Positions 36,257 through 45,313 of a stretch of 64,000 nt of DNA are shown here, piece after piece. Below the pieces are notes generated by a model. It was not told where the DNA came from and searched no databases. It saw only the letters and a program-made list of their open reading frames with translations. Position numbers and translations under genes: made by a program. Numbering within the stretch: the stretch's first letter is position 1; each line of letters begins with the position of its first letter. The stretch is from Pararoseomonas sp. SCSIO 73927. Lineage in GTDB: Bacteria; Pseudomonadota; Alphaproteobacteria; Acetobacterales; Acetobacteraceae. The stretch lies in assembly GCF_037040815.1 (NCBI RefSeq), contig NZ_CP146232.1, positions 4,620,001-4,684,000 on the forward strand, read 5' to 3'.

Positions 36257-37138
36257 ATGGATGACGCCGAAGCCGTGGCGGATGCCGCCGCGCTGCCCTC
36301 TGGGCTGCCGATGAAGGGCGACCTGATGAAGGGCCGCCGCGGCATCGTGATGGGCGTGGCAAATGACCGCTCTATCGCCTGGGCCATCGCCCAGGCCGTC
36401 GCCGCGCAGGGGGCCGAGGTCGCCTTCACCTATCAGGGCGAGGCGCTGGAGAAGCGCGTGCGCCCGCTCGCCGCCTCCATCGGCTCCGACCTTCTGGTTC
36501 CCTGCGACGTCTCGGACGAGGCGGCCGTCGACGCGGCCTTCGCCCGGGTCGCGGAGCGGTGGGACGGGATTGACTTCCTCGTCCATGCCATTAGTTTTGC
36601 GGATAAGCAGTACCTGCGCGGACGCTACCTCGACACGCCGAAGGAGGCCTTCCTCCAGGCCCTCGACATCTCCTGCTACTCCTTCGTCACCGTCTCCCGC
36701 CGCGCGGCCGCGATGATGAAGCCGGGCGGCTCGCTCCTTACCCTCTCCTATCTCGGCGCGGAGCGTTGGACGCCGCACTACAACGTCATGGGCGTGGCCA
36801 AGGCGGCGCTGGAGGCGAGCGTGCGCTACATGGCGGCCGACCTCGGCGATTCCGGCATCCGGGTGAATGCGGTCTCGGCCGGGCCCATTAAGACGCTGGC
36901 CGCCAGCGGCATCGGCGACTTCCGCTACATCCTAAAGTGGAACCAGTACAACTCCCCCATGCGCCGCAACGTCGGCCTGGAGGAGGTGGGCGGCGCCGGC
37001 CTCTACTTCCTCTCTCCCCTCTCGGGCGGGGTGACGGGCGAGGTCCACCACGTGGATTGCGGCTACCACATCGTCGGCATGAAGCACCCGGAGGCGCCGG
37101 ACATTGCTATTGAGAAGGCACCCGGCGAGAGGGGCTGA
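36257..37138 (+). CDS. fabI: Enoyl-[acyl-carrier-protein] reductase (NADH), FabI type
   Basis: A 293-aa short-chain dehydrogenase family enzyme catalysing the last step of fatty-acid elongation and target of triclosan-type inhibitors. [20 protein letters not shown] is the FabI-specific nucleotide fold; the active site Y-x6-K is YNVMGVAK with Y175 and K182. HAISFADK and [11 protein letters not shown] are also typical. A non-homologous leader of about 20 residues precedes the core; ATG 36257 has a GGAGGA site 7 nt upstream, so I kept it, although MKGDLMKG is a possible later start. Its stop overlaps the aroC start (TGATG). Confidence 0.95.
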   Translation: MDDAEAVADAAALPSGLPMKGDLMKGRRGIVMGVANDRSIAWAIAQAVAAQGAEVAFTYQGEALEKRVRPLAASIGSDLLVPCDVSDEAAVDAAFARVAERWDGIDFLVHAISFADKQYLRGRYLDTPKEAFLQALDISCYSFVTVSRRAAAMMKPGGSLLTLSYLGAERWTPHYNVMGVAKAALEASVRYMAADLGDSGIRVNAVSAGPIKTLAASGIGDFRYILKWNQYNSPMRRNVGLEEVGGAGLYFLSPLSGGVTGEVHHVDCGYHIVGMKHPEAPDIAIEKAPGERG

Positions 37139-38244
37139 TGTCCCACAACAGCTTCGGCCACCTCTTCCGCGTCACCAGCTGGGGCGAGAGCCACGGGCCG
37201 GCGATCGGCGGGGTGGTGGATGGCTGCCCGCCCGGCCTGCCGCTGACCGAGGCGGACATCCAGCCTTTTCTCGATCGCCGCCGTCCCGGTCAATCCAGGT
37301 TCGTGACCCAGCGGCAGGAGCCGGATCAGGTCCGCATCCTGTCCGGAACCTTCGATGGCGTGACAACCGGAACGCCTATCTCGTTGATAATTGAGAATAC
37401 TGACCAGCGCTCCCGCGACTATGGCGAGATCGCCGAGAGCTTCCGGCCCGGCCATGCGGACCTCACCTACCATCTGAAGTACGGCGTGCGGGACTACCGC
37501 GGCGGCGGCCGCTCCTCGGCCCGGGAGACGGCGGTGCGGGTGGCGGCCGGTGCCGTGGCGCGGCGGGTGCTGGGCGCGGGCGTGACGATCCGCGGGGCGC
37601 TGGTGGCGATGGGTGGGGACGAGGTGGACCGCGCGGCCTGGGACTGGTCGGCGGTGGAGGAGAACCCTTTCTTCTGCCCGGACCCCGCCGCCGCCGCGCG
37701 GTGGGAGGAGCGCCTCCTGGCCCTCCGCAAATCCGGCTCCTCCGTCGGCGCCGTGGTGGAGGTGGTGGCGGAGGGCCTGCCGCCCGGGCTGGGCGCCCCC
37801 CTCTATGGCAAGCTGGACGCGGAGATCGCCGCCGCCCTCATGTCCATTAACGCCGTGAAGGGGGTGGAGATCGGAGACGGGTTCGCCTCCGCCGCCCTGA
37901 CGGGGGAGGAGAACGCGGACGAGATGCGGATGGCGCCGGACGGCACGGTGGCGTTCCTGGCCAACCACGCGGGGGGCGTCCTCGGCGGCATCTCCACCGG
38001 CCAGCCCATCGTCGCGCGCTTCGCGGTGAAGCCCACCTCCTCCATCCTCGTGCCCCGGCGCACCGTGGACCGGCACGGGGCGGAGCGGGAGCTGATCACG
38101 AAGGGGCGGCACGACCCCTGCGTCGGCATCCGCGCCGTCCCGGTCGGCGAGGCGATGGTCGCCTGCGTGCTGGCAGACGCCCTCCTGCGACACCGGGCGC
38201 AGGTGCGGGACGCGCCGCTGTCCACCCGGCTCCCGAGAAACTGA
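37138..38244 (+). CDS. aroC: Chorismate synthase
   Basis: A 368-aa FMN-dependent enzyme converting 5-enolpyruvylshikimate-3-phosphate to chorismate, the last common step of aromatic synthesis. Family signatures are [15 protein letters not shown] near 8-22, [14 protein letters not shown] near 120-133 and [13 protein letters not shown] near 325-337. Translationally coupled to fabI, the usual alphaproteobacterial fabI-aroC pairing. Confidence 0.97.
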   Translation: MSHNSFGHLFRVTSWGESHGPAIGGVVDGCPPGLPLTEADIQPFLDRRRPGQSRFVTQRQEPDQVRILSGTFDGVTTGTPISLIIENTDQRSRDYGEIAESFRPGHADLTYHLKYGVRDYRGGGRSSARETAVRVAAGAVARRVLGAGVTIRGALVAMGGDEVDRAAWDWSAVEENPFFCPDPAAAARWEERLLALRKSGSSVGAVVEVVAEGLPPGLGAPLYGKLDAEIAAALMSINAVKGVEIGDGFASAALTGEENADEMRMAPDGTVAFLANHAGGVLGGISTGQPIVARFAVKPTSSILVPRRTVDRHGAERELITKGRHDPCVGIRAVPVGEAMVACVLADALLRHRAQVRDAPLSTRLPRN

Positions 38245-38306
38245 ACGGGCTTCTCCTTTATCCGACCGCAGCACTCGGTTACTTCTAGGGCGCCCAAAGG
38301 TGCCCG

Positions 38307-39515
38307 ATGCCGACCTCAGCCGCCCCCTCCTCGCCCTCACCCCGCGATGCCGAGAACCTGACCGGCTTCCTCGGCCTCGCCGGCCCAGGATCCTGGGAGG
38401 GGCGCATGGCCGAGATCGCGAGCCGGACGCGGGCGGCCACCCTGACCGGCCGCGCCGCCCAGGAACGTCACGCGCTCGAGCTGACCCTCCAGCGCCTCTC
38501 CGCCCCGGGCGCCATGGCCGGTGCCGGCGCCCCCGAGCGCGAGCTGCTGGCGCTGGCGCAGACAGCGGCGCGGCTGGCGGACACGCTGCCCGAGGAGCCG
38601 CGCCGGCGGCTCTGCGCGCAGGTCCTCGCCGGGTTGACGGGTGAGGCGAACCTCATCCCGATGTTCCACCTGCTCCGCGTCGCCGAGCTGCACCGTGCCA
38701 AGGGCTTCGAGGTGCGCTTCACCGGCCTTGCCGAGGGCACGCCGCACGACCTGCTCATCTCGCGCGGCGGCGCGGAGGCCGAGGTGGTCTGCGAGACTCT
38801 CTCGGCGGAGGAGGGGCGGCCGCTTCTGCGCGGCGACTGGTGCGCCTTCGTGGACGGGATCAACCCCGACCTGCAAACCTGGCTCGCCGCCCATCCCGGC
38901 CGCTACGTGCTGAAGATGACGCTGCCCGACGGGCTGGGCGGCGACTCGCTGGACGGCCCCGCCCTGCAGCGCCGGATCATGGAGATGCTGCGGGACCGTC
39001 GGCGACAGGATTCGAACACCGCTGCCGTGCTGAAGCTGGACCCGCTGGTGCTCGCGGGCGCACAGGCGGCGGTGCCGGCCCAGGCGCTGCGGGCGCTGTT
39101 CGGGCCCGAGGCGCAGCTCGCCGTCGCCCAGCAGGGCAGCGGCAACATGCTCGTCCTCGCGGCGCGCGCGGGTCAGGCGAGCGACATCGCCCGCGCCGTC
39201 TGCCGCCGCATGGTCTCCGCCGCCGGCCGGCTCGGCGGGGAGAGGGCGGGCGTCCTCGCCATGTTCCTGGACGACATCGGTCGCCAGGAGTGGCGCGGCC
39301 TGCGGGACAGGCGGGACCTCGAGGGCGCGGTGCGCCGCTTCCTCACCACGCCGGAAGCGCGGCGGGTTTCGGCCGTCACCTGCGCGTCGCGAATGGAGCT
39401 CTTCGGCATGGCGCCGCCGGATTCGGTGCCCGAGGGCGAGCTGCGCTTCCGCAACCCCGCCCGCCCGCATGCGCGTGAGACGGCGCTTCTGCCGGCGCTC
39501 GTCTCCACGCCGTAG
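38307..39515 (+). CDS. Conserved-looking protein of unknown function, 402 aa
   Basis: Not recognised. The N-terminal third is helical and alanine-rich (to about 120). The centre has an alternating strand pattern, HRAKGFEVRFTGLAEG then PHDLLISRG and AEVVCETLSAEEG (about 130-175), which loosely resembles the strand-rich core of nuclease-like folds but lacks the E-x-K lysine. DLQTWLAAHPGRYVLKMTLP follows near 195. No signal peptide or membrane segment. It begins 62 nt after aroC on the same strand. Codon position bias is clear, so the gene is very likely real. Confidence 0.7.
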   Translation: MPTSAAPSSPSPRDAENLTGFLGLAGPGSWEGRMAEIASRTRAATLTGRAAQERHALELTLQRLSAPGAMAGAGAPERELLALAQTAARLADTLPEEPRRRLCAQVLAGLTGEANLIPMFHLLRVAELHRAKGFEVRFTGLAEGTPHDLLISRGGAEAEVVCETLSAEEGRPLLRGDWCAFVDGINPDLQTWLAAHPGRYVLKMTLPDGLGGDSLDGPALQRRIMEMLRDRRRQDSNTAAVLKLDPLVLAGAQAAVPAQALRALFGPEAQLAVAQQGSGNMLVLAARAGQASDIARAVCRRMVSAAGRLGGERAGVLAMFLDDIGRQEWRGLRDRRDLEGAVRRFLTTPEARRVSAVTCASRMELFGMAPPDSVPEGELRFRNPARPHARETALLPALVSTP

Positions 39516-39536
39516 CACGGGCCAGAGAACGGCCAT

Positions 39537-39560
39537 GATCCTCACAAGGACGGGAGGATC
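39537..39560 (+). terminator. Hairpin after the 402-aa gene
   Basis: A perfect 7-bp stem GATCCTC (39537-39543) with GAGGATC (39554-39560) and a 10-nt loop, 21 nt beyond the stop of the 402-aa gene and upstream of the 47-aa gene. Confidence 0.4.
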
Positions 39561-39626
39561 AAGGAAACCGATGGCCGCACCTCTTCGTTCAGGCCCATGC
39601 TGCACCGCAAGAGAACGAGGACGGCC

Positions 39627-39770
39627 ATGACGGACGCGGAGATCGAGAGAGCCCAGGAGGAGCTGGACCGCCTGCTCAACGATCCCGAGGTCCGCATGGA
39701 CCCCGCTCGCGTCTGGGCCCTGGCCGGCCGCCTTTCCCAGGGCACCGCCGCACCGGGCGCGCAGCGCTAG
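39627..39770 (+). CDS. Small 47-aa protein resembling mini-proteins annotated as release factor 1
   Basis: A 47-aa protein with the core EELDRLLNDPEVRMDPARVW, followed by a short tail. As I recall, very small proteins with a closely similar ELDRLLNDP-x-V-x-M-x-P core occur widely in alphaproteobacteria and are often named peptide chain release factor 1, although they lack the GGQ and codon-recognition domains. No function is known. An in-frame ATG at 39597 (start MLHRKRTRTAM) is an alternative. The stop TAG shares a CTAG palindrome with the convergent tlyA stop. Confidence 0.6.
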   Translation: MTDAEIERAQEELDRLLNDPEVRMDPARVWALAGRLSQGTAAPGAQR

Positions 39771-40522
39771 CCCGACCTGCGGGCGCCGATCAGGAACTCC
39801 TTATTTCCCTCGGGCCCGGTGATCGGGCTTTCCGTAACACCCAGGACCTCCCAGCCCGCCAGGCCCGACCACCAGCCCGTCACCTTCGCGCAGACGGCGC
39901 GATGCACGTTCGGGTCGCGCACCACGCCCCCCTTTCCCACATTGCCCGGCCCCGCCTCGAACTGCGGCTTGATGAGCGCGACGGCGAAGGCGCTGGGCGC
40001 CGCCATGGCCAGGGCCGCCGGCAGCACGGTGGAGAGGCCGATGAAGGAGGCATCGCAGACCACGGCCCCGACCGGCTCGGGCACCTGCGCCGGTTCCAGG
40101 TAGCGGGCGTTCACGCGTTCCAGGACCACCACGCGCGGGTCGTTCCGCAGGCTCCAGGCCAGCTGCCCGTGGCCGACATCCACCGCGTAGACCCGTGCCG
40201 CCCCGTGGTGCAGCAGCACATGGGTGAAGCCGCCGGTCGATGCGCCTACGTCGATGCAGACCCGGCCGGCGGGATCCAGCCCGAAGGCTTCCAGCCCGTG
40301 CGCCAGCTTCAGCCCACCCCGGCTCACCCAGGGGTGGTCCTGGCCGCGCACCTCCAGCGGGTCGCCCTCCCGCAGCTCCTGCCCGGGCTTGTCCACCCGG
40401 CGCTCACCGCTGAACACCACCCCCGCCAGGATCAGCGCCTGCGCCCGCGTCCGGCTCTCGGCCAGGCCCCGCTCCACGAGGGCGGCGTCGGCGCGCTGCT
40501 TGGCGGGCTTGGGCTGTGGCAA
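39767..40522 (-). CDS. tlyA: TlyA family rRNA (cytidine-2'-O)-methyltransferase
   Basis: A 251-aa protein with an N-terminal S4 RNA-binding domain (ADAALVERGLAESRTRAQALI near 11-31) and an FtsJ-type Rossmann methyltransferase domain starting PWVSRGGLKLAHGLEAF near 64, with CIDVGASTGGFTHVLL as the SAM loop and VALIKPQFEAGP near 182. TlyA methylates 16S and 23S rRNA riboses in mycobacteria; older annotation is hemolysin A. The start is TTG 40522, with GGAG about 9 nt upstream; no ATG fits. It follows dxs on the same strand after a 294-nt gap. Confidence 0.9.
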   Translation of the reverse strand: MPQPKPAKQRADAALVERGLAESRTRAQALILAGVVFSGERRVDKPGQELREGDPLEVRGQDHPWVSRGGLKLAHGLEAFGLDPAGRVCIDVGASTGGFTHVLLHHGAARVYAVDVGHGQLAWSLRNDPRVVVLERVNARYLEPAQVPEPVGAVVCDASFIGLSTVLPAALAMAAPSAFAVALIKPQFEAGPGNVGKGGVVRDPNVHRAVCAKVTGWWSGLAGWEVLGVTESPITGPEGNKEFLIGARRSG

Positions 40523-40770
40523 GGCGTCGTCTCCGCGAAAGGCCGGCCAGGATAGCAGCCCCAGCCGCCCGGTGGGGGAACAGGGACGTGCGGAAGTCGC
40601 GGGCTCGGCGACGCCGGGAGGCGCTGGCAGGGTCTACCGCCCGGACCCCGATTTCCCTCTTAGGGCTTTCGCCGGGGAGACCTGTCCGGCGCAGGGCGCC
40701 CATGCCCCAGGGAAGCCGAAGCTCCCGCGTTTCACAGCAGCCGTTGGAGAGAAGATGAGGGCGGGGTTAG

Positions 40771-40804
40771 CAGGGGGAGGGCGAATCCCATCGCCCTCCC
40801 CCTG
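40771..40804 (-). terminator. Strong 14-bp hairpin between dxs and tlyA
   Basis: A perfect stem CAGGGGGAGGGCGA (40771-40784) with its complement at 40791-40804 and a 6-nt loop, 12 nt beyond the dxs stop. No U-tract. It could terminate the isoprenoid operon or stabilise the 3' end of its mRNA; the rest of the 294-nt gap shows no gene. Confidence 0.6.
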
Positions 40805-40816
40805 TCTACGGCGGCT

Positions 40817-42757
40817 TCAGGCCCGGGCCGGCTGCACGGCCACCTCGCGCCCCAGCGCGTCGCGCGCCGCCTGGGCGATCTGCGGCCCGTTGAGCCCGGC
40901 CAGGTCGTACTGCTTCTTCGGCGCTTCGTGGTCGATGTAGGCGTCCGGCAGAACCAGCGGGCGGAAGCGCAGGCCGCCGTCCAGAAGCCCGGCATGGGCG
41001 AGGTGCTGGGCGACGAGGCTGCCGAAGCCGCCGACGCTGCCCTCCTCCACCGTCAGCAGCACGGCGTGGCTGCGGGCCAGCCGCTCCACCAGCTCCGTGT
41101 CGAGCGGCTTGGCGAAGCGGGCATCCGCAACGGTGCAGGAAAGGCCTTGGGCGGCCAGCTCCTCGGCCGCCTTCATCGCCTCCGCCAGGCGCGTGCCGTA
41201 GGAGAGGATGGCGATGGTGCTCCCCTCCCGCAGGACGCGGCCCTTGCCGATCGGCAGCACCGTGCCGCGCGCCGGCAGCTCCAGCCCCGTGCCCTCGCCG
41301 CGCGGGTAGCGGAAGGCGATGGGCCCGGAATCATGGGCGGCGGCGGTGGCGACCATGTGGACCAGCTCCACCTCGTCGGCGGCCGCCATCAGCGTCATGT
41401 TGGGGATGCAGCCGAGGAAGGCGACGTCGTAGGCGCCTGCATGGGTGGCGCCGTCCGCGCCCACCAGCCCGGCGCGGTCCATGGCGAAGCGCACGGGCAG
41501 GTTCTGCAGCGCCACGTCGTGCACCACCTGATCGTAGGCGCGCTGGAGGAAGGTGGAGTAGATCGCGACGAAGGGCTTCAGCCCCTCCGTCGCCATGCCG
41601 GCGGCGAAGGTCACGGCGTGCTGCTCGGCGATGCCCACGTCGAAGGTCCGGCGGGGGAAGCGCTTCTCGAAGGCGTCCAGCCCGGTGCCGCTGGGCATGG
41701 CGGCGGTCACGGCGACCACGGTGGGATCGGCATCGGCCTCCGCGATCAGGGCCTGGGCGAACACCTTGGTGTAGCTCGGCGGGCCGGGCGGGGCCTTCAC
41801 CTGCTCGCCCGTCACCACGTTGAACTTCACCACGCCGTGGTACTTGTCCGCGCTCGCCTCGGCGGGGGCGTAGCCCTTACCCTTCTGCGTCACGACGTGG
41901 AGCAGGATGGGCCCGCCCTCGTCGGCCTCGCGCAGGTTCCGCAGCACGGGCAGCAGGTGGTCCAGGTCGTGCCCGTCGATCGGGCCGACATAGTAGAAGC
42001 CCATCTCCTCGAAGAGGGTGCCGCCCGTCAGCATGCCGCGCGCGTACTCGTCCGCGCGCTTGGCCGCCTGCGCCAGCGGCCGCGGGAAGCGCCGGGCCAG
42101 CCGCCCCATCACCTCGCGGATGGAGAGGAACGGGCGCGAGGAGATGAGGCGGGAGAGGTAGGCCGACATGGCGCCGACGGGGCGCGCGATCGACATGTCG
42201 TTGTCGTTCAGCACCACGACGAGGCGGGACTTCAGCGCCCCCGCGTTGTTCATCGCCTCATAAGCCATGCCGGCGGACATGGCGCCGTCGCCGATCACGG
42301 CGATGACGTTCTGCCCGACGCCCTTCCCCTTCCCCAGCGGCGCGAGGAGGTCGCGCGCCACGGCCATGCCGAGGCCCGCCGAGATGGAGGTGGAGGAGTG
42401 GGCGGCGCCGAAGGGGTCGTACTCGCTCTCGCTGCGGCGGGTGAAGCCGGACAGCCCGCCGCCCTGGCGCAGCGTGCGGATCCGGTCCCGCCGCCCCGTC
42501 AGGATCTTGTGGGGGTAGGTCTGGTGGCCGACGTCCCAGATCAGCCGGTCGTCCGGCGTGTCGAAGATCGCGTGCAGCGCGACGGTCAGCTCCACGACGC
42601 CGAGGGAGGCGCCGAGGTGCCCGCCGGTGGTGGAGACGGTGTGGATCGTCTCCGCCCGCAACTCCTCCGCCAGCTGCTTCAGCTGCTCGGGGGAGAGGTT
42701 GCGCATGTCCGAGGGATGACGGACGCGGTCGAGGAGGGGCGTGACAGGTGGGGACAT
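40817..42757 (-). CDS. dxs: 1-deoxy-D-xylulose-5-phosphate synthase
   Basis: A 646-aa thiamine-diphosphate enzyme condensing pyruvate and glyceraldehyde 3-phosphate, the first and flux-controlling step of the MEP pathway. ThDP motif [18 protein letters not shown] near 150-168 followed by LNDNDMSI; the glutamate for cofactor activation is in [14 protein letters not shown] near 378; [13 protein letters not shown] follows near 440. Normal length. The last gene of the tusA-HDAC-xseB-ispA-dxs run, 24 nt after ispA. Confidence 0.97.
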   Translation of the reverse strand: MSPPVTPLLDRVRHPSDMRNLSPEQLKQLAEELRAETIHTVSTTGGHLGASLGVVELTVALHAIFDTPDDRLIWDVGHQTYPHKILTGRRDRIRTLRQGGGLSGFTRRSESEYDPFGAAHSSTSISAGLGMAVARDLLAPLGKGKGVGQNVIAVIGDGAMSAGMAYEAMNNAGALKSRLVVVLNDNDMSIARPVGAMSAYLSRLISSRPFLSIREVMGRLARRFPRPLAQAAKRADEYARGMLTGGTLFEEMGFYYVGPIDGHDLDHLLPVLRNLREADEGGPILLHVVTQKGKGYAPAEASADKYHGVVKFNVVTGEQVKAPPGPPSYTKVFAQALIAEADADPTVVAVTAAMPSGTGLDAFEKRFPRRTFDVGIAEQHAVTFAAGMATEGLKPFVAIYSTFLQRAYDQVVHDVALQNLPVRFAMDRAGLVGADGATHAGAYDVAFLGCIPNMTLMAAADEVELVHMVATAAAHDSGPIAFRYPRGEGTGLELPARGTVLPIGKGRVLREGSTIAILSYGTRLAEAMKAAEELAAQGLSCTVADARFAKPLDTELVERLARSHAVLLTVEEGSVGGFGSLVAQHLAHAGLLDGGLRFRPLVLPDAYIDHEAPKKQYDLAGLNGPQIAQAARDALGREVAVQPARA

Positions 42758-42781
42758 GCGTCGTGCTCTCTCGATCGCCGC

Positions 42782-43705
42782 CTAGTTCCGGCGGCGGATG
42801 ACGTGGTCGGCCAGCGCGCGCATAAGGCCCGCGCGCTCGTCGAAGCTCTCAAGATGGGCCTTGGCCTGGTCCACCAGCCGCTCGGCCTGGGCGCGGGCGC
42901 GCTCGGGGCCGAGGAGGCCGAGAAGGGTCGCCTTCCCCGCGCCGGCATCCTTGCCCGTGGCCTTGCCGGTCTCCTCCGGGGTCGCCGTGAGGTCCAGCAG
43001 GTCGTCGGCGATCTGGAAGGCGGCGCCGATCTCGCGGCCATAATAGAGCAGGCACTGGCGGGAATGGGCGGGCGCCTTGCCGAGGATGGCGCCGGCCTCG
43101 GCCGAGAACTCGATCAGCCGGCCGGTCTTGAGCTGCTGGAGCCGGACGATCGCGGCCTCGTCGGGCGGCGTCGTCGCGGTTTCCGCCATGATGTCCAGCA
43201 TCTGGCCACCGACCATGCCGCGCGCGCCGGAGGCGAGGGCCAGCGCGAGGCAGAGATCGGCGCGCACGGCCGGATCCTGGTGCGTCTCGGGCGCGGCCAG
43301 GGTGGCGAAGGCCTGGGTCTGCAGCGCGTCGCCCACCAGGATGGCGGTGGCCTCGTCCCAGGCCTTGTGGACGGTCGGCTTGCCGCGGCGCAGGTCGTCG
43401 TCGTCCATCGCCGGCAGGTCGTCATGCACGAGCGAGTAGGCGTGCAGCATTTCGACCGCGGCCGCCACGCGAAGGGCGGATTCGCGGCCTACCCCGAACT
43501 GCCGCGCGCCCTCCAGCACGAGGAAGGCGCGCATCTTCTTGCCGCCGCCCATGGTGGCGTAACGCATGGCGGCGAAAAGCTTGCGCTCCTCGCCCTCCTC
43601 CTTCGGCAGCAGCGCGTCCAGCGCCTCGTCCACCTCGGAGGCGGCCTCGGCCATCGCCGACTTCAGGTCTTCCGCGAAGGTCGCGTCCGTCATCGTCCCG
43701 CTCAT
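42782..43705 (-). CDS. ispA: Farnesyl/geranyl diphosphate synthase
   Basis: A 307-aa short-chain trans-prenyltransferase extending IPP/DMAPP to C10-C15 diphosphates. The first aspartate-rich motif is HDDLPAMDDDD near 98-108 and the second is QIADDLLDLTA near 235-245; GGKKMR near 54 is the IPP-binding segment. It sits between xseB and dxs, the widespread bacterial xseB-ispA-dxs order. ATG 43705 lies 8 nt after the xseB stop. Confidence 0.96.
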   Translation of the reverse strand: MSGTMTDATFAEDLKSAMAEAASEVDEALDALLPKEEGEERKLFAAMRYATMGGGKKMRAFLVLEGARQFGVGRESALRVAAAVEMLHAYSLVHDDLPAMDDDDLRRGKPTVHKAWDEATAILVGDALQTQAFATLAAPETHQDPAVRADLCLALALASGARGMVGGQMLDIMAETATTPPDEAAIVRLQQLKTGRLIEFSAEAGAILGKAPAHSRQCLLYYGREIGAAFQIADDLLDLTATPEETGKATGKDAGAGKATLLGLLGPERARAQAERLVDQAKAHLESFDERAGLMRALADHVIRRRN

Positions 43706-43713
43706 CGCCGCCC

Positions 43714-43971
43714 CTACTCCACGTCCCGCAGGGCCGGCACCGGGCCGGGCACCAGGGCCTGGACCCGCGCCTCCGCCTCGTCCAGCTTGCGCTGGCAGTG
43801 CGCGCGCAGGGCGGTGCCGCGGGCGTAGGAGTCCATCGCCTCCTCCAGCTTCGCCTGCCCGCCCTCCAGCCGGCGCACGATGGCCTCCAGCTCGGCCACC
43901 GCCTCCTCGAAGGAGAGGTTCTCAACCTCGGCCAGGGACTCGTTCATTGCATCGGTCATCGTATCGGGCAT
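43714..43971 (-). CDS. xseB: Exodeoxyribonuclease VII small subunit
   Basis: An 85-aa helical protein that partners XseA in single-strand DNA exonuclease VII. The signature LSFEEAVAELEAIVRRLEGG (near 19-38) and EEAMDSYARGTALRAHCQ are typical. No xseA lies in the window. ATG 43959 (MTDAMNES) is an equally plausible start. It follows the HDAC-family gene by 17 nt. Confidence 0.93.
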   Translation of the reverse strand: MPDTMTDAMNESLAEVENLSFEEAVAELEAIVRRLEGGQAKLEEAMDSYARGTALRAHCQRKLDEAEARVQALVPGPVPALRDVE

Positions 43972-43988
43972 GGCTGGCGGGTTCCGGG

Positions 43989-44912
43989 TCAGGCGCGGAC
44001 CAGGGCGCGCAGATGCGCGGCCACCGATCGGGCGAGGGCGCCGAGGTCGTAGCCCCCTTCCAGCAACGAGACCACCCGGCCGCCGCAAACCCGGTTGGCG
44101 GTCTCGCAGATCGCTTCCGTCACCCGGCCGAAATCCTCCTCCGTCAGGCGCAGCCCGGCCAGCGGATCGGCCCGGTGGGCGTCGAAGCCGGCGGAGACGA
44201 TGATGAGGCCCGGCGCGAAGGCCGCGACGGCGGGAAGGATGTCCCGCTCCCAGATCAGGCGGAAGGCCGGGCCTTCCGTGCCGGCGGCCAGGGGGACGTT
44301 GAGGATGTTGCCCCGCCCCACCTCCGAGGCCGCGCCCGTTCCTGGATAGAGCGGCATCTGGTGGGACGAGGCGAACATCAGCGAAGGCTCGTTCCAGAAG
44401 GCCGCCTGGGTGCCGTTCCCGTGATGCACGTCGAAGTCCAGCACCGCCACCCGCTCCACCCCGTGCGCGGCCTGGGCGTGGCGCGCGGCGACCGCGGCGC
44501 TGGAGAAGAAGCAGAACCCCATGGCCGTGTCGGGTTCGGCGTGGTGGCCGGGGGGGCGCACGGCGCAGAAGGCGCGGGAGAACTCGCCGCGCATCACCGC
44601 GTCCACCGCCTCCACTCCGGCGCCGGCGGCGCGCAGCGCGGCCTCGGCGGTGCCGGCGTTCATGGCCGTGTCGGCGTCCAGGGGCACCGTCTCCCCCTCG
44701 GCCGGACGGATGGAGAGGATGCGGTCCACATGGGACTCGGGATGCACCCGCAGCAACTGCTCCCGCGTCGCCTCCGGCGCCTCGGCCCGGACGAGGGTGG
44801 AGAACTCCTGCGTCTCCAACACCTGCATCACCGCACGCAGCCGCGCCGGCGCCTCCGGGTGGTAGGGCGCGTTCTCGTGCCGGAGGCAGGCGGGATGGGT
44901 GAGGAGGAGCAT
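43989..44912 (-). CDS. Histone deacetylase family protein (acetylpolyamine amidohydrolase-like)
   Basis: A 307-aa zinc amidohydrolase of the arginase/deacetylase fold. Active-site elements are RPPGHHAEPD near 123-132, the metal-binding DFDVHHGNGTQ near 164-174 and SAGFDAHRADPLAGL near 238-252. Such bacterial enzymes deacetylate polyamines or other acetylated amines; the substrate here is unknown. Its ATG at 44912 shares a base with the tusA stop (TGATG), and it is followed by xseB, so it is locked into an isoprenoid/housekeeping operon. Confidence 0.9.
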   Translation of the reverse strand: MLLLTHPACLRHENAPYHPEAPARLRAVMQVLETQEFSTLVRAEAPEATREQLLRVHPESHVDRILSIRPAEGETVPLDADTAMNAGTAEAALRAAGAGVEAVDAVMRGEFSRAFCAVRPPGHHAEPDTAMGFCFFSSAAVAARHAQAAHGVERVAVLDFDVHHGNGTQAAFWNEPSLMFASSHQMPLYPGTGAASEVGRGNILNVPLAAGTEGPAFRLIWERDILPAVAAFAPGLIIVSAGFDAHRADPLAGLRLTEEDFGRVTEAICETANRVCGGRVVSLLEGGYDLGALARSVAAHLRALVRA

Positions 44913-45205
44913 CAGCCCCCCTTCCCCGGCGCGTCGGACTTCTCGTCGCGCTTGCGCAGGGTGAACCTGAAGACCCCCGCGCTCTCGCTGAAGGAGACGA
45001 GGGCGTGGCCGGTCTCCCGGCAATAGGCCTGGAAGTCGATCACGCTCGCGGCGTCCGTGGCGAGCACGGTCAGGCGCGCGCCCGGCGCCAGCCCGCGCAG
45101 GGCCTTGTTGGCCTTCAGCACGGGCAGCGGACAGGTCAGGCCCTGGACGTCGAGCAGGGTCTCTTTTGTGGTCCCGGCGGGGGACGTGTCGGACGGCGCT
45201 GCCAT
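44912..45205 (-). CDS. TusA/SirA family sulfur carrier protein
   Basis: A 97-aa protein with the family motif LTCPLPVLKANKALRGL near 23-39, in which the single cysteine carries the persulfide sulfur for tRNA thiolation or other sulfur relay. The domain ends near DFQAYCRETGHALVSF; a basic/acidic tail follows. First gene of the operon leading to dxs. Divergent from the ROK kinase gene with a 108-nt shared upstream region. TusA itself versus a paralogue cannot be told apart here. Confidence 0.88.
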   Translation of the reverse strand: MAAPSDTSPAGTTKETLLDVQGLTCPLPVLKANKALRGLAPGARLTVLATDAASVIDFQAYCRETGHALVSFSESAGVFRFTLRKRDEKSDAPGKGG

Positions 45206-45313
45206 AGAGCCGGCCAATCCACCACCGGGAACGCCGCAAGTCCAGCACCCCGGCCCCTCTCTCGCGCGATGCTCCGCTGGACGTGTCCCCGGCGCACCGG
45301 CATCTATCCCCGC

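Noticed and set aside
38690..38830. PD-(D/E)XK nuclease domain in the 402-aa protein
   Set aside because: The expected E-x-K lysine is missing, so I mention the resemblance but do not assign the family.
40928..43828. A 966-codon plus-strand frame
   Set aside because: Antisense to dxs and ispA, with no domain and composition typical of an antisense shadow.
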